Source: Massilibacteroides vaginae (GTDB lineage: Bacteria > Bacteroidota > Bacteroidia > Bacteroidales > Tannerellaceae). Taken from it: a DNA stretch of 64,000 bases. Both the position numbers and the translations under genes were made by a program. The notes beneath the pieces are model-generated. The model made no database searches. It saw only the letters and a list, made by a program, of their open reading frames with translations, and had not been told where the DNA came from. Where the stretch lies: contig NZ_FXDJ01000009.1 of assembly GCF_900178525.1 (NCBI RefSeq), positions 1 through 64,000 of the forward strand. The letters are read 5' to 3'. Position 1 is the stretch's first letter. The number at the start of each line of letters is the position of its first letter. This document shows, piece by piece, positions 56,061-64,000 of this stretch.

Positions 56061-57239
56061 TCAAAGTTCTACTGCCGATAATTCGGCAAACGCCTTTTGG
56101 TAATCCATTTCAGCTTGTAATGCTTGATTAACTGTTTCGTAGTACAAACCTATTTCTACCATATAATCCAGCAGTGATATTTCTCCGGCATCCAGTGTCT
56201 TTTTCAATAAATCGGTACTGTTTGCTGTAAGCAGAGATTTCCTGTACGCTTGTGCCGTATTTTGAAGCCCTATTGCTCGATTAAATTGAATTTGAAGATT
56301 GCTGTAAAATTGCTGTTTACTGTCAGCTTCTCTTGATTCTGCCGCTCTGACTGCTGCTTTTGCCTGTTTTACTCTATTTTTGTTTTCCCATAGAGGTATC
56401 GAAACACCAACAGAAACACCTTGAAAACGCTGACCTACCACTTTTTCACTCATATATCCGGCTGAAAATGTAGGTAGCCCCATTGCTTTACTTACTGACA
56501 CTTGCCTTTTACTTACTTCTATCTCCTGTTTTATATAAGCCAAAACAGGGTTCTTTTGTTCGGCATTTACGAACCAGTCATCAAAATTTAAGGGTAATTG
56601 GATTTGAGCGAATTGGGAATCATCAAATGTCACATCATTGCCGCCATTCAACCTTTTTAGTTGTGAAAGCAGTGCATTACGTTCAACTTCAATACGACTT
56701 ATTTCTCCCTGAACAGTAGATAAATTAAGCTGTACTTTGTTGTATTCAAGTTTATTCGCATCTCCGGTTGCTAATCGTTTTTCATAACTTTCGGCAATTG
56801 TTTTTGCGTGCTCCAAACGTATGTCCAACTCTTTTTTCAGCGCATTGTAATATATCAGCTCAATGCAATATTGTTTTGCTTCAAGCATGATATTCATTCG
56901 ATCTGCCTTGTATTGCCATTCAACCAAATCGTTTTTTCCGTTGGCAACTTTGCTCTTCATCCCTGTAATAGTAGGAATGTCGAATGTTTGAGTAACGCTG
57001 AAATCTGTACGGTTTCCCATATCTACGGGGTTACCCCATAGGTAGTTAAAACCGACTTCGGGGTTAGAAAGATATATTCCCGTTCTGTTTTCGAGTTTCT
57101 GCGATTCTGCTGTTTCTCGCAGGGCTTTTAAAGTAGTATTGTTTTCTTCAATGGAAGTCAATACCGAATTGATGTTGTTTTGGGCGTACAGTGAAATACT
57201 CCCAAACAATGCCAATATACTGATTATAATTGCTTTCAT
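56061..57239 (-). CDS. czcC: TolC/CzcC-family outer-membrane efflux protein
   Basis: A 392-residue outer-membrane factor with signal peptide MKAIIISILALFGSISLYAQ. The long-helix pairs and repeated halves of the family are seen (NNTTLKALRETAESQKLENR; VSIPLWENKNRVKQAKAAVR; SLLDYMVEIGLYYETVNQAL). It completes a tripartite RND system with the two genes upstream, czcA (12 nt away) and czcB. Channel across the outer membrane. Confidence 0.9.
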   Translation of the reverse strand: MKAIIISILALFGSISLYAQNNINSVLTSIEENNTTLKALRETAESQKLENRTGIYLSNPEVGFNYLWGNPVDMGNRTDFSVTQTFDIPTITGMKSKVANGKNDLVEWQYKADRMNIMLEAKQYCIELIYYNALKKELDIRLEHAKTIAESYEKRLATGDANKLEYNKVQLNLSTVQGEISRIEVERNALLSQLKRLNGGNDVTFDDSQFAQIQLPLNFDDWFVNAEQKNPVLAYIKQEIEVSKRQVSVSKAMGLPTFSAGYMSEKVVGQRFQGVSVGVSIPLWENKNRVKQAKAAVRAAESREADSKQQFYSNLQIQFNRAIGLQNTAQAYRKSLLTANSTDLLKKTLDAGEISLLDYMVEIGLYYETVNQALQAEMDYQKAFAELSAVEL

Positions 57240-57251
57240 ATTTTTATATTA

Positions 57252-60200
57252 TTATTCAGTTTCATCACTGACAATTTCCGATTTCACTACATTTCTATTT
57301 GTAATAAGATACATTATTGGGATGATGAATCCATTTAAAAGTGTTGAAGTAAACAACCCTCCAAGTATTACGATTGCCATCGGACTTTGAATTTCATTAC
57401 CAGGAAGACTACCTCCCAAAGCAAGAGGGATCAAAGCTAACCCAGATGAGAGTGCAGTCATAAGTATTGGGTTTAAACGATCCAACGAACCGTGCATCAC
57501 ACTATCAAATTTAGAATGACCTTCTGCCTGCAAATCGTTATATCGTGAAATTAGTAGCATACCGTTTCGGGTAGCGATACCGAAAAGAGAAATAAATCCG
57601 ATGAGTGCTGGGATGCTGATAATTCCGCTTGTAAAGTAAATAGCAAACACCCCCCCGATAAGTGCTAATGGAAGATTCAATAGAATAACGCTTGCCTGAT
57701 TTATACTTCGGAACTGAGCAAATAGCAATAAGAATATTACCATTATCGAGAATATGGAAGTGATCAGTAACGTTTGTGATGCAGCTTGTTCACTTTCAAA
57801 TTGTCCACCGTATTCAATATGATAACCTTCGGGGAGAATAATGTCTTCTTTTACGGTTTTCTGAATATCGTTTACAACTCCTCTTAAATCTCGTCCGGCT
57901 ACGTTTGCCGATATTACTATTTTGCGTACAACATTTTCCCTGTTGATAGTATTGGGGCCAGTTGACGAAGAAATTTCTGCAATATTGCCTAATGGAATTT
58001 TTCGTCCGTTGGCATCTACTATCAGATTCTTTATCCTGTCGGCAGTTGCCCTGCTGTCTTCGTTTACTTTGAGTGTAAGGTCAAAAGCCTTATTTCCTTC
58101 GTAAACTTGTGATACAACTTCTCCTGCCAACATTACATTTATAATCTCCGCAAATTCAGGTAATGAAATACCATACTTGGCTAACAACTCTCGTTTAGGT
58201 TCTATTTTAAGCTGTGGACGCTCTACTTGTTGTTCTACGTTCAAATCGGCAACACCTTCCACATTCTGAATGGATTCTTTAATCTCATTTCCTAACGCAA
58301 ACATTTTATTAAGGTCTGTTCCAAACAGTTTAATTGCAATGTTTGCTCTCGTGCCAGACAACATTGCATCTATACGGTGAGAAATGGGTTGTCCGATTTC
58401 GATATTGACACCGGGTAACACTTTCATCTTTTCCCGAATCTCAGCCAATACTTCGTCTTTGGAACGTTTATCAAGTATAAATGGTGCTTCAATTTCAGAT
58501 ACGTTTACACCTAAGGCGTGTTCGTCCAGTTCGGCACGTCCTGTTTTACGACCAACGGTTTGAACTTCGGGTATAGAGAGAAGAATGTTTTCGGCAATCA
58601 TACCCATTTTGTCTGATTCCTCGATGGAAATACCCGGAAGCGTACTTATATTAATCGTAAATGAACCTTCATTGAATGGAGGTAGAAAACTACGCCCAAG
58701 AGTAAAGAAAATAATTATGGTTACAACCATAATACCACCTGTTCCTCCAAGTACCCATTTTTTATGATTTAATGTCCATTTCAACGCCTTTCCATATACT
58801 CCCTTTAGCTTGCGTACAACGTAAGGTTCCCTTTCAGGTTTATCATTCTTTTTGGGTTTTCCCAACAAGTAGCTACAAAGCACAGGAGTAAGTGTCAATG
58901 CTACAAGAGTAGAGGCAAGTAAGGCTACAATAAATGCTATACCAAGGGGAGCAAGCATACGACCTTCCATTCCCGAAAGGAAAAATAAAGGCACGAAACT
59001 CGCCACAATGATTAACGTTGAGTATAAAATAGGCATACGCACTTCTTTAGAAGCATCAAAAACAACTGTCATTACTGTTTTTTGCTCTTCTTTGGGTTTT
59101 TGCCTGTTCTCCCGCAATCGCTTAAACACGTTTTCGACATCCACAATTGCATCATCCACAAGCGAACCGATAGCGATAGCCATACCTCCCAAACTCATTG
59201 TATTAATGGTTAAGCCCATAAATTTAAGTGCCAGTATAGCGCAAACCAACGACAGAGGAATAGTAACAAGCGAAATAACCGTTGTACGGGCGTTCATCAA
59301 GAATATGATAAGGACGATGATTACAAAAATACCTCCTTCGTATAATGATTTCTGTACGTTATTTATGGAGTTATCGATGAACCGCGCCTGACGAAATATA
59401 TCTGTCGATATTTTCACATCCTTTGGAAGCGATTGTTGCAGTTCTGCAAGCGATGCATCTAATTTGTCGGTAAGTTCAATCGTACTTGTTGCAGGCTGTT
59501 TAGTTATCGTGATTAATACCGCAGGCTTGCCATGATTTGAAGCAATTCCCAATTTCGGAGCTTTGTTGCCTATTTTTACATCTGCAATGTTTTCAAGCAA
59601 TACCGGAATATCATTCGTTGTTTTAATTACGGATTTACCTAACTCGGATAGCTTATTAGTAGAAAGAATCCCACGAATAATATATTCGTTACCATACTCA
59701 TAAAGTACACCTCCGGCTGCATTTTGATTCATATCCTGTACTACCTTTATCACTTCGTCCAAACCGATGTCGAAGTGTTTCATTTTTTCAGGATTTAATA
59801 GAATTTGATACTCTTTGATATCTCCTCCTTGAACGGTAACTTGGGCTACGCCACCTGTTGAAAGCAAGCGCGGGCGTACAGTCCAATCTGCTAACGTTCG
59901 TAAATCTTGAAGGGAAGTAGTATCTGCTGTAAGCCCTACAATCATTAACTCTCCTAAAATAGAAGATTGTGGCCCCAATGTCGGATTACCGACGTTGGAT
60001 GGTAAGGCATCTTTAACAACAGCCAGTTTCTCTGATACAATTTGTCGGGCAATATAAATATCGGTTCCCCAATTAAATTCGACCCACACGATAGAAAAAC
60101 CCGTAGTAGAAGAAGAACGAACCCGACGTACATCAGTTGCTCCATTCAATGCTGTTTCCACAGGAAAAGTAACCAAACGCTCCACTTCTTCGGGAGCCAT

Positions 60201-60365
60201 GCCTTTGGCTTCGGTCATCACGACAACCGTTGGCGCATTCAGATCGGGGAATACATCCACCTCCATATTTGAGGCGGTATATGTCCCTGCCAGCATTAAC
60301 AGGAGTGATGCAACCAAAACAACCATGCGGTTGTTGAGGGAAAATTTTATTATTTTATTCAACAT
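57252..60365 (-). CDS. czcA: RND heavy-metal efflux pump (CzcA-like)
   Basis: A 1037-residue inner-membrane proton-driven pump of the heavy-metal RND family. Twelve membrane helices in two sets; start MLNKIIKFSLNNRMVVLVAS; N-terminal periplasmic TASNMEVDVFPDLNAPTVVV; in TM4 the conserved SLVDDAIVDVENVFKRL near 398-414, the divalent-metal-type DD motif. Normal length and no fusion, in contrast to the second pump gene at 50599. It lies between czcB and czcC. Substrate probably zinc, cobalt or cadmium, not certain. Confidence 0.92.
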   Translation of the reverse strand: MLNKIIKFSLNNRMVVLVASLLLMLAGTYTASNMEVDVFPDLNAPTVVVMTEAKGMAPEEVERLVTFPVETALNGATDVRRVRSSSTTGFSIVWVEFNWGTDIYIARQIVSEKLAVVKDALPSNVGNPTLGPQSSILGELMIVGLTADTTSLQDLRTLADWTVRPRLLSTGGVAQVTVQGGDIKEYQILLNPEKMKHFDIGLDEVIKVVQDMNQNAAGGVLYEYGNEYIIRGILSTNKLSELGKSVIKTTNDIPVLLENIADVKIGNKAPKLGIASNHGKPAVLITITKQPATSTIELTDKLDASLAELQQSLPKDVKISTDIFRQARFIDNSINNVQKSLYEGGIFVIIVLIIFLMNARTTVISLVTIPLSLVCAILALKFMGLTINTMSLGGMAIAIGSLVDDAIVDVENVFKRLRENRQKPKEEQKTVMTVVFDASKEVRMPILYSTLIIVASFVPLFFLSGMEGRMLAPLGIAFIVALLASTLVALTLTPVLCSYLLGKPKKNDKPEREPYVVRKLKGVYGKALKWTLNHKKWVLGGTGGIMVVTIIIFFTLGRSFLPPFNEGSFTINISTLPGISIEESDKMGMIAENILLSIPEVQTVGRKTGRAELDEHALGVNVSEIEAPFILDKRSKDEVLAEIREKMKVLPGVNIEIGQPISHRIDAMLSGTRANIAIKLFGTDLNKMFALGNEIKESIQNVEGVADLNVEQQVERPQLKIEPKRELLAKYGISLPEFAEIINVMLAGEVVSQVYEGNKAFDLTLKVNEDSRATADRIKNLIVDANGRKIPLGNIAEISSSTGPNTINRENVVRKIVISANVAGRDLRGVVNDIQKTVKEDIILPEGYHIEYGGQFESEQAASQTLLITSIFSIMVIFLLLFAQFRSINQASVILLNLPLALIGGVFAIYFTSGIISIPALIGFISLFGIATRNGMLLISRYNDLQAEGHSKFDSVMHGSLDRLNPILMTALSSGLALIPLALGGSLPGNEIQSPMAIVILGGLFTSTLLNGFIIPIMYLITNRNVVKSEIVSDETE

Positions 60366-60383
60366 AACACTTCGAGTTAAAGA

Positions 60384-61613
60384 TTAATGATTGTGACCTT
60401 CAGGCATTACTGAGGAAATGGCTGCCAGCTTAACCTGATATACACCTTTGGTGACAACTTTGTCTCCGACCTTTAATCCCGAAAGGATTTGTAATCTGTC
60501 TCCGTTGTTTTGACCTAATGTAACTTCTTGTTTTTTATAACCCTCTTCATCCAGCTGTATATAAACAAAGAATACCCCCTGCTCTTCGGTAATGGATGAT
60601 ACGGGTACTGAAATCACATTGCTCTGTGGAGTTGAAAGTAGGAATACTTCGGTAAAAGAACCGGGTATAATATCGCCTACATTATCAAATTCAAACGTAA
60701 CAGGTATGAAAGAGGATACACCTGATGCTTTTCCGAAAGACAGTAAACGACCGTTCAGATCCGATAGCTTATAAACCGTATTGTCATACGATGGTTTGAA
60801 GTTCGCACTACTAATACTTTTCAAACTTTTGTAATAGTTTTCTGTTACTTCGGCTCTTAGTTGTAAACGTCTGTTTTGAGAAACAGTAACGATAGGTTGA
60901 CCAACCGAAACATATTCACCCTGACTAACCAATCTGGCTTTAATAAATCCGCCTATTGGCGAAGTTACGCGTACTCCGCTTGCCGATAAATTTGATGCTT
61001 GTGCTTCATAAGTTGTTTTAGCTGTCTCATAACGCAAACGCACTTGCTCAAATTCCTTAGCAGAAATTATCTGGTCTTTTACAAGTCCTTCGGCTCGCTG
61101 ATATTCTTTTTGAGCTGTTTCGTACACAATTTTTGCTTTTACAGCCGGATCACCATCCTGTATGTTCTTTGCAGAAACATTTACAATCGCTTCACCTGCT
61201 CGTACTGCCGCCCCTTCTGTTATTGAAGGATTTGCAAATGATACGATACCGTTTGATGTTGCCACGATTGTAGCTTCATCTCCCTGAGACGCTTGTATCT
61301 GTCCACTTGTTTTTATTACTTGATTAAAGGCTCCTGCTGCAACTGTTTCGATGGTCAGTCCGACAGCTTTCGCTTGTTCTTTGGTAAAAACGATTTCATC
61401 CGCATGCTCGCCTTCTTCTTTTAACTTTTCACCCTCATGATCATGTCCGTCATTTTCAGAATGGTCATGTTCATCTTCATTTGAATGGTCGTGTCCATCT
61501 CCTTCAACATGTTCATGGGGGTCTTTTGATGAATTATCTTGCTTTTTTTCCGAATTACATCCGGTAAGCAGCATTGCTGCTATTATAAATAAACTAATGA
61601 TGTACGTTTTCAT
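60384..61613 (-). CDS. czcB: RND periplasmic adaptor with His-rich N-terminus (CzcB-like)
   Basis: A 409-residue lipoprotein adaptor. Signal and lipobox are MKTYIISLFIIAAMLLTGC. Residues about 30-70 form a His/Asp/Glu-rich stretch (DGHDHSNEDEHDHSENDGHD) that probably binds metal in the periplasm. The lipoyl, helical-hairpin and beta-barrel parts follow (YETAQKEYQRAEGLVKDQII). It ends in HNH. The first 20 residues and the DNA around the start are nearly the same as those of the small His-rich lipoprotein gene upstream, suggesting a duplication. 18 nt ahead of czcA. Confidence 0.9.
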   Translation of the reverse strand: MKTYIISLFIIAAMLLTGCNSEKKQDNSSKDPHEHVEGDGHDHSNEDEHDHSENDGHDHEGEKLKEEGEHADEIVFTKEQAKAVGLTIETVAAGAFNQVIKTSGQIQASQGDEATIVATSNGIVSFANPSITEGAAVRAGEAIVNVSAKNIQDGDPAVKAKIVYETAQKEYQRAEGLVKDQIISAKEFEQVRLRYETAKTTYEAQASNLSASGVRVTSPIGGFIKARLVSQGEYVSVGQPIVTVSQNRRLQLRAEVTENYYKSLKSISSANFKPSYDNTVYKLSDLNGRLLSFGKASGVSSFIPVTFEFDNVGDIIPGSFTEVFLLSTPQSNVISVPVSSITEEQGVFFVYIQLDEEGYKKQEVTLGQNNGDRLQILSGLKVGDKVVTKGVYQVKLAAISSVMPEGHNH

Positions 61614-61670
61614 TTACTTGATATTTTTAATTTAATTGAATAAAGAAATTCTCTTCCTATTATCAATTGT

Positions 61671-61934
61671 TTAATGTTTGTGTTTGTCGTCTTTACTATG
61701 GTCGTGACCCTCATGATTATCGTGTTTTTGGTCATCATCTTTGCTATGATCATGCCCTTCATGATTGTCATGTTTATTGTCTTTATCTTTGCTGTGATCG
61801 TGACCTTCATGGTCATCGTTTTTAATTTGCTCTTTGTTTTCTTTTGATGATTGATTGCCCTTTTTAGTTGTTGAATCACATCCTGTAAGCAGCATTGCTG
61901 CTATAATAAATAAACCAATTATATATTTTTTCAT
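61671..61934 (-). CDS. His-rich repeat lipoprotein
   Basis: An 87-residue lipoprotein: MKKYIIGLFIIAAMLLTGCD as signal and lipobox, then a low-complexity tail with three copies of the unit DNHEGHDHSKDD (first copy DDHEGHDHSKDK) ending in KHKH. It contains no adaptor domain. Signal and leader are near-identical in DNA to those of czcB, so it looks like a partial duplicate of the czcB 5' end whose His region expanded. Likely a periplasmic metal buffer or sink. It lies between the PAP2 and czcB genes. Confidence 0.78.
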   Translation of the reverse strand: MKKYIIGLFIIAAMLLTGCDSTTKKGNQSSKENKEQIKNDDHEGHDHSKDKDNKHDNHEGHDHSKDDDQKHDNHEGHDHSKDDKHKH

Positions 61935-61946
61935 TTTTTTGATATA

Positions 61947-62732
61947 TTAAATTTGAATTGAAAAGGAAAGACCGCCCTGTTGTCCATTATAAAATGGAAG
62001 AAGAGACATGTTTTTCTTATCGCGATTATTCTTTGAAATTTTTTGTTCAATGTATGGGTATATCCAATAAGCAACTTTTGTGCTTAGTATTCCAAGACCT
62101 GCACCAAAAGCTACATCACCTACCCAATGTTTGTTATTATATATTCTGAATATCCCTGTTCCGGCAGCAATGGTATATCCTGCGATGCCATACCATATAG
62201 AAACGTCTTTATATTCTTGCCATAAAAATTCAGCACCCATGAAAGCGACAGCCGTATGCCCCGAAGGGAATGAATTGTTTGCCGATTTGTCGGGTCTTTC
62301 TACTTTTGCTGTGTATTTTATGCTATTTACTGATGCAGCTGTGAACAATGCCGACAATCCTAAAATAATTGTTCGGTCTTTAAAGTTGTTTTTACCTTTT
62401 ATACCAGCTAAATTCAAAGCATATACACTTGCAGCAGGAACATATTGAGTAATATCGTCAATCTGAAACTTTTCAGGTTGGTGAGTTATTACCTCATGAC
62501 CTATGGCATAGTTTAATAACTTTTTATTCGGTGCAAGTGTTGTCTCAACAGCTCCATAAGCCATTAAAGTTGCCGGAATAATCAGTTGTTTATATGGAAA
62601 CTTGGATGATTTATCAGAAATACTATCAGCTTCTATTTTTATTATATCATCATTGTCGGCATTAGCCGCATACGATGAAAATATGGAAGAACATAGTATT
62701 AGTAAACTTACCATTTTCTTTCTTAATGACAT
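61947..62732 (-). CDS. PAP2-family phosphatase
   Basis: A 261-residue protein with a signal peptide (MSLRKKMVSLLILCSSIFSS) and the three PAP2 motifs: KVERPDKS near 143-150, PSGHTAV near 157-163 and RIYNNKHWVGDV near 195-206. Several membrane helices in the domain (residues 50-220). Substrates of this type are lipid phosphates such as undecaprenyl diphosphate. PAP2 genes are often found beside Bacteroidota metal-efflux operons; the link to metals is unclear. It follows the DUF6769-like gene and precedes the His-rich lipoprotein. Confidence 0.9.
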   Translation of the reverse strand: MSLRKKMVSLLILCSSIFSSYAANADNDDIIKIEADSISDKSSKFPYKQLIIPATLMAYGAVETTLAPNKKLLNYAIGHEVITHQPEKFQIDDITQYVPAASVYALNLAGIKGKNNFKDRTIILGLSALFTAASVNSIKYTAKVERPDKSANNSFPSGHTAVAFMGAEFLWQEYKDVSIWYGIAGYTIAAGTGIFRIYNNKHWVGDVAFGAGLGILSTKVAYWIYPYIEQKISKNNRDKKNMSLLPFYNGQQGGLSFSIQI

Positions 62733-62831
62733 ATATTATACAAAAAATAAGGTTGTAATATGTACCATTCCCTATACATCCGATTCAATCGGATATACAA
62801 ATAACCTATTTAATGTGAATAGGTTTATAAA

Positions 62832-63269
62832 TTAAGAAAGTAAGTAAGGCGGGGCACGCAAACCATTAAATAGGTTCGCTTCTGCTGATTTGTAGAAAGA
62901 AATAAATTCCCCGTAATCCGATTTAGACGATAAGTATTCCGGATTTAGGATAAAATCCGAAACAAGAAAATATACGGGAAATAAAAACGAATATGAATTA
63001 TCATCGTGGCTTTCTGATTTTGCCACTTTGTATTTTATTCCATTGTTCAATGAAGAAGCAATATAATCAACTTCGGCAACACAAGATTGGTCATCGCCTT
63101 TTGGAATATTGCCATGATGGGTATGTTCATCGTTTATGGCATCATCTTGTTCACAGTATTCTGTAACAATACAAGCAGTCCCTTCATGATGATGATGAGG
63201 CACAATTGCAACCAACATCAAAACTAATGTTGATAATGCAATAAATGATATGGAAACTGCTTTTTTCAC
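62832..63269 (-). CDS. His-rich exported protein (DUF6769-like)
   Basis: A 145-residue protein with an N-terminal hydrophobic signal or anchor (AVSISFIALSTLVLMLVAIV) directly followed by PHHHHEGTACIV, then CEQDDAINDEHTHHG and a hydrophobic strand FLFPVYFLVSDF; it ends in GLRAPPYLLS. The PHHHH-then-Cys pattern and the RAPP ending fit the DUF6769 type. Probably an envelope metal-binding protein. Its promoter region has the 17-bp palindrome at 63308-63324, shared with the DUF6660-like gene. Confidence 0.75.
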   Translation of the reverse strand: MKKAVSISFIALSTLVLMLVAIVPHHHHEGTACIVTEYCEQDDAINDEHTHHGNIPKGDDQSCVAEVDYIASSLNNGIKYKVAKSESHDDNSYSFLFPVYFLVSDFILNPEYLSSKSDYGEFISFYKSAEANLFNGLRAPPYLLS

Positions 63270-63288
63270 TAATATTTTATTAATAACG

Positions 63289-63324
63289 CAAATGTACGTA
63301 AAAATGTTTGCAACTAAGTTGCAA
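63289..63324 (-). promoter_or_regulatory. promoter with palindromic operator ahead of DUF6769 gene
   Basis: Palindrome TTGCAACTAAGTTGCAA (63308-63324) lies 11 bp upstream of the perfect -7 element TACATTTG (minus strand, 63289-63296). The predicted start is about 12 nt ahead of the gene. The geometry is identical to that at 55374-55409, and again the palindrome overlaps the end of a fur-like gene. Confidence 0.72.
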
Positions 63325-63736
63325 ACTTGTCACAATCTCCGCAATAGCCTTTAATTACAAGGTTTATGCCTTCCATTTCCATGCCTTGAGGCAATTCAAA
63401 TTTAGGCATAAGAATATTTTCTAAACAGAATGCTTTCTTGCAATAGTTACAGTAAAAATGCACATGAGAATCACTCACTTCGCAATTACAATCATCTTTA
63501 CAAATCGAGTATTTGATAGCCCCCGATCCATCGTCAAAACTGTGAATCAGTCCATTATTATTAAAAAGATGAATGGCTCGTGAAATTGTTGATTTATCAA
63601 CACTAGTGAGCTTGCTCTCTAAATCTCCAAGGCTGAACGCACTATCAAATTCTTTCATCGATTTAAAAATCAGAATACGACCAGAGGTCGGTTTAATATC
63701 CCGATTTTCAAGTAATTTTTCTATTGATTCTTTCAT
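63314..63736 (-). CDS. Fur-family metalloregulator (second copy)
   Basis: A 140-residue Fur-type repressor, paralogue of the gene at 55399. Winged helix in KPTSGRILIFKSMKEFDSAF and DKSTISRAIHLFNNNGLIHS; metal part with DSHVHFYCNYCKKAFCLE (His plus CxxC) and a C-terminal CGDCDKF pair. Both copies end NLVIKG(F/Y)C-x-x-C-x-KFAT. Its stop codon lies close to the palindrome of the next gene, so it may be auto- or cross-regulating. It lies downstream of the partial His-rich gene at the window edge. Confidence 0.9.
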   Translation of the reverse strand: MKESIEKLLENRDIKPTSGRILIFKSMKEFDSAFSLGDLESKLTSVDKSTISRAIHLFNNNGLIHSFDDGSGAIKYSICKDDCNCEVSDSHVHFYCNYCKKAFCLENILMPKFELPQGMEMEGINLVIKGYCGDCDKFAT

Positions 63737-63765
63737 GTATAATTTAATTACTAAACATTTACAAC

Positions 63766-63806
63766 GAATATGCCAAAAGTATAGTTTCTATACTTTTGAC
63801 ATATTC
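63766..63806. terminator. long hairpin between the His-rich gene and fur
   Basis: GAATATGCCAAAAGTATAG (63766-63784) pairs with CTATACTTTTGACATATTC (63788-63806) over 18 of 19 positions, with a 3-nt loop. It lies 24 nt after the stop of the partial upstream gene and 29 nt before the fur start. It can be a terminator for the former or an operator or leader structure for the latter; it has no clear T run. Confidence 0.6.
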
Positions 63807-63830
63807 TTCTTGAAAACGTACTTCAAGTTT

Positions 63831-64000
63831 TTATTTATGATGCCCTCCATCATTATGGTTGTTGCTATTGTTAGTTGTTCCATGATTATGGCTCTTATCT
63901 GTGCAGGTTGCCGCATCATGAGTATTTCCGTTGTTGGCTTCACCATGATTATGTGTAGCATCATTACAGGTTGCTACATCATGTGTCCCTCCATTAGTTG
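63831..64000 (-). CDS. His/Cys/Asn-rich repeat protein (partial, C-terminal end)
   Basis: The last 55 codons of a minus-strand gene that enters from beyond the right edge. It reads as repeats of about 24 residues: NGGTHDVATCNDATHNHGEA, then NGNTHDAATCTDKSHNHGTT, then a shortened NNHNDGGHHK end. Each unit has a THDxATC, a Cys-x-Asp and an HNHG group, strongly suggesting metal binding. No family recognised. It lies upstream of the second fur gene in the metal-resistance region. The start and signal peptide are not visible. Confidence 0.7.
   Translation of the reverse strand, partial: TNGGTHDVATCNDATHNHGEANNGNTHDAATCTDKSHNHGTTNNSNNHNDGGHHK

Noticed and set aside
61610-61879. An 89-residue minus-strand frame rich in Met, Lys and Thr
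   Set aside because: It is a frame-shifted shadow of the His-rich repeat lipoprotein, whose repeats make all frames open.

Overview
The window reads as a chromosomal segment of a Bacteroidales bacterium (Bacteroidota). Supporting points are a 16S rRNA gene of that type at the left edge, promoters of the Bacteroides kind (TTTG, about 19-20 bp, then TAnnTTTG) ahead of the rRNA and tRNA genes, A-rich leaders instead of strong Shine-Dalgarno sites, and a CTnDOT-class transfer apparatus. Parts of the 16S gene look to me like Dysgonomonas or a close relative, but that genus call is from memory and tentative.

The first 2.6 kb is host backbone: a 16S gene on the minus strand with its promoter, then a divergent tRNA-Ser(UGA) with its own promoter and terminator. 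Just beyond the tRNA an integrative conjugative element (ICE) appears to begin. It runs to the right edge and probably beyond, because no right attachment site is visible. Its order is: tyrosine integrase with ORF6N and RhuM-like genes (2.8-5.5 kb); a plus-strand block of small conserved element genes including PcfK, PcfJ and DUF3873 proteins (5.9-10.3 kb); a metallo-beta-lactamase-fold gene; a long minus-strand transfer operon coding for a type IV secretion machine, traA-like ParA through traQ (11.4-24.3 kb); a repeat-rich presumed oriT region; the mobilisation genes mobA, mobB and mobC (24.9-32.3 kb); DUF3945, topoisomerase III, DUF1896 and a giant methylase-helicase (33.4-43.4 kb); a primase/helicase gene with two small HTH genes and rteC (43.5-47.3 kb); and a heavy-metal cargo region (47.4-64 kb).

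The mobilisation cluster has been opened by two defence insertions. Between mobB and mobC lies an AT-rich, four-gene, overlapping minus-strand operon that I read as an ABC three-component (ABC-3C) conflict system: a Rad50-like ATPase, a middle component, a C-terminal-domain component and a small upstream protein. The last two carry matching Asn/Gln-rich, amyloid-like stretches that face each other across the gene junction. Between mobC and DUF3945 lies a stand-alone TIR-domain gene. Both insertion points lie next to copies of a 42-bp element made of two 21-bp units; other copies lie upstream of mobA and inside traD. A second recurring motif, CCACTAAAAAATCC, sits 5-8 nt before the starts of mobA, topB and the DUF1896 gene and further upstream of traN and traE.

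The metal region holds a P-type ATPase, two RND efflux systems (one with pump and outer-membrane channel fused in one polypeptide), two Fur-family regulators, a PAP2 phosphatase and several His- or Cys-rich exported proteins. A 17-bp palindrome lies at the same distance from a TAnnTTTG element ahead of two of these small exported-protein genes and is a good candidate operator for the Fur-like regulators. Together the genes describe a self-transmissible element carrying metal resistance and anti-phage or anti-element defence.
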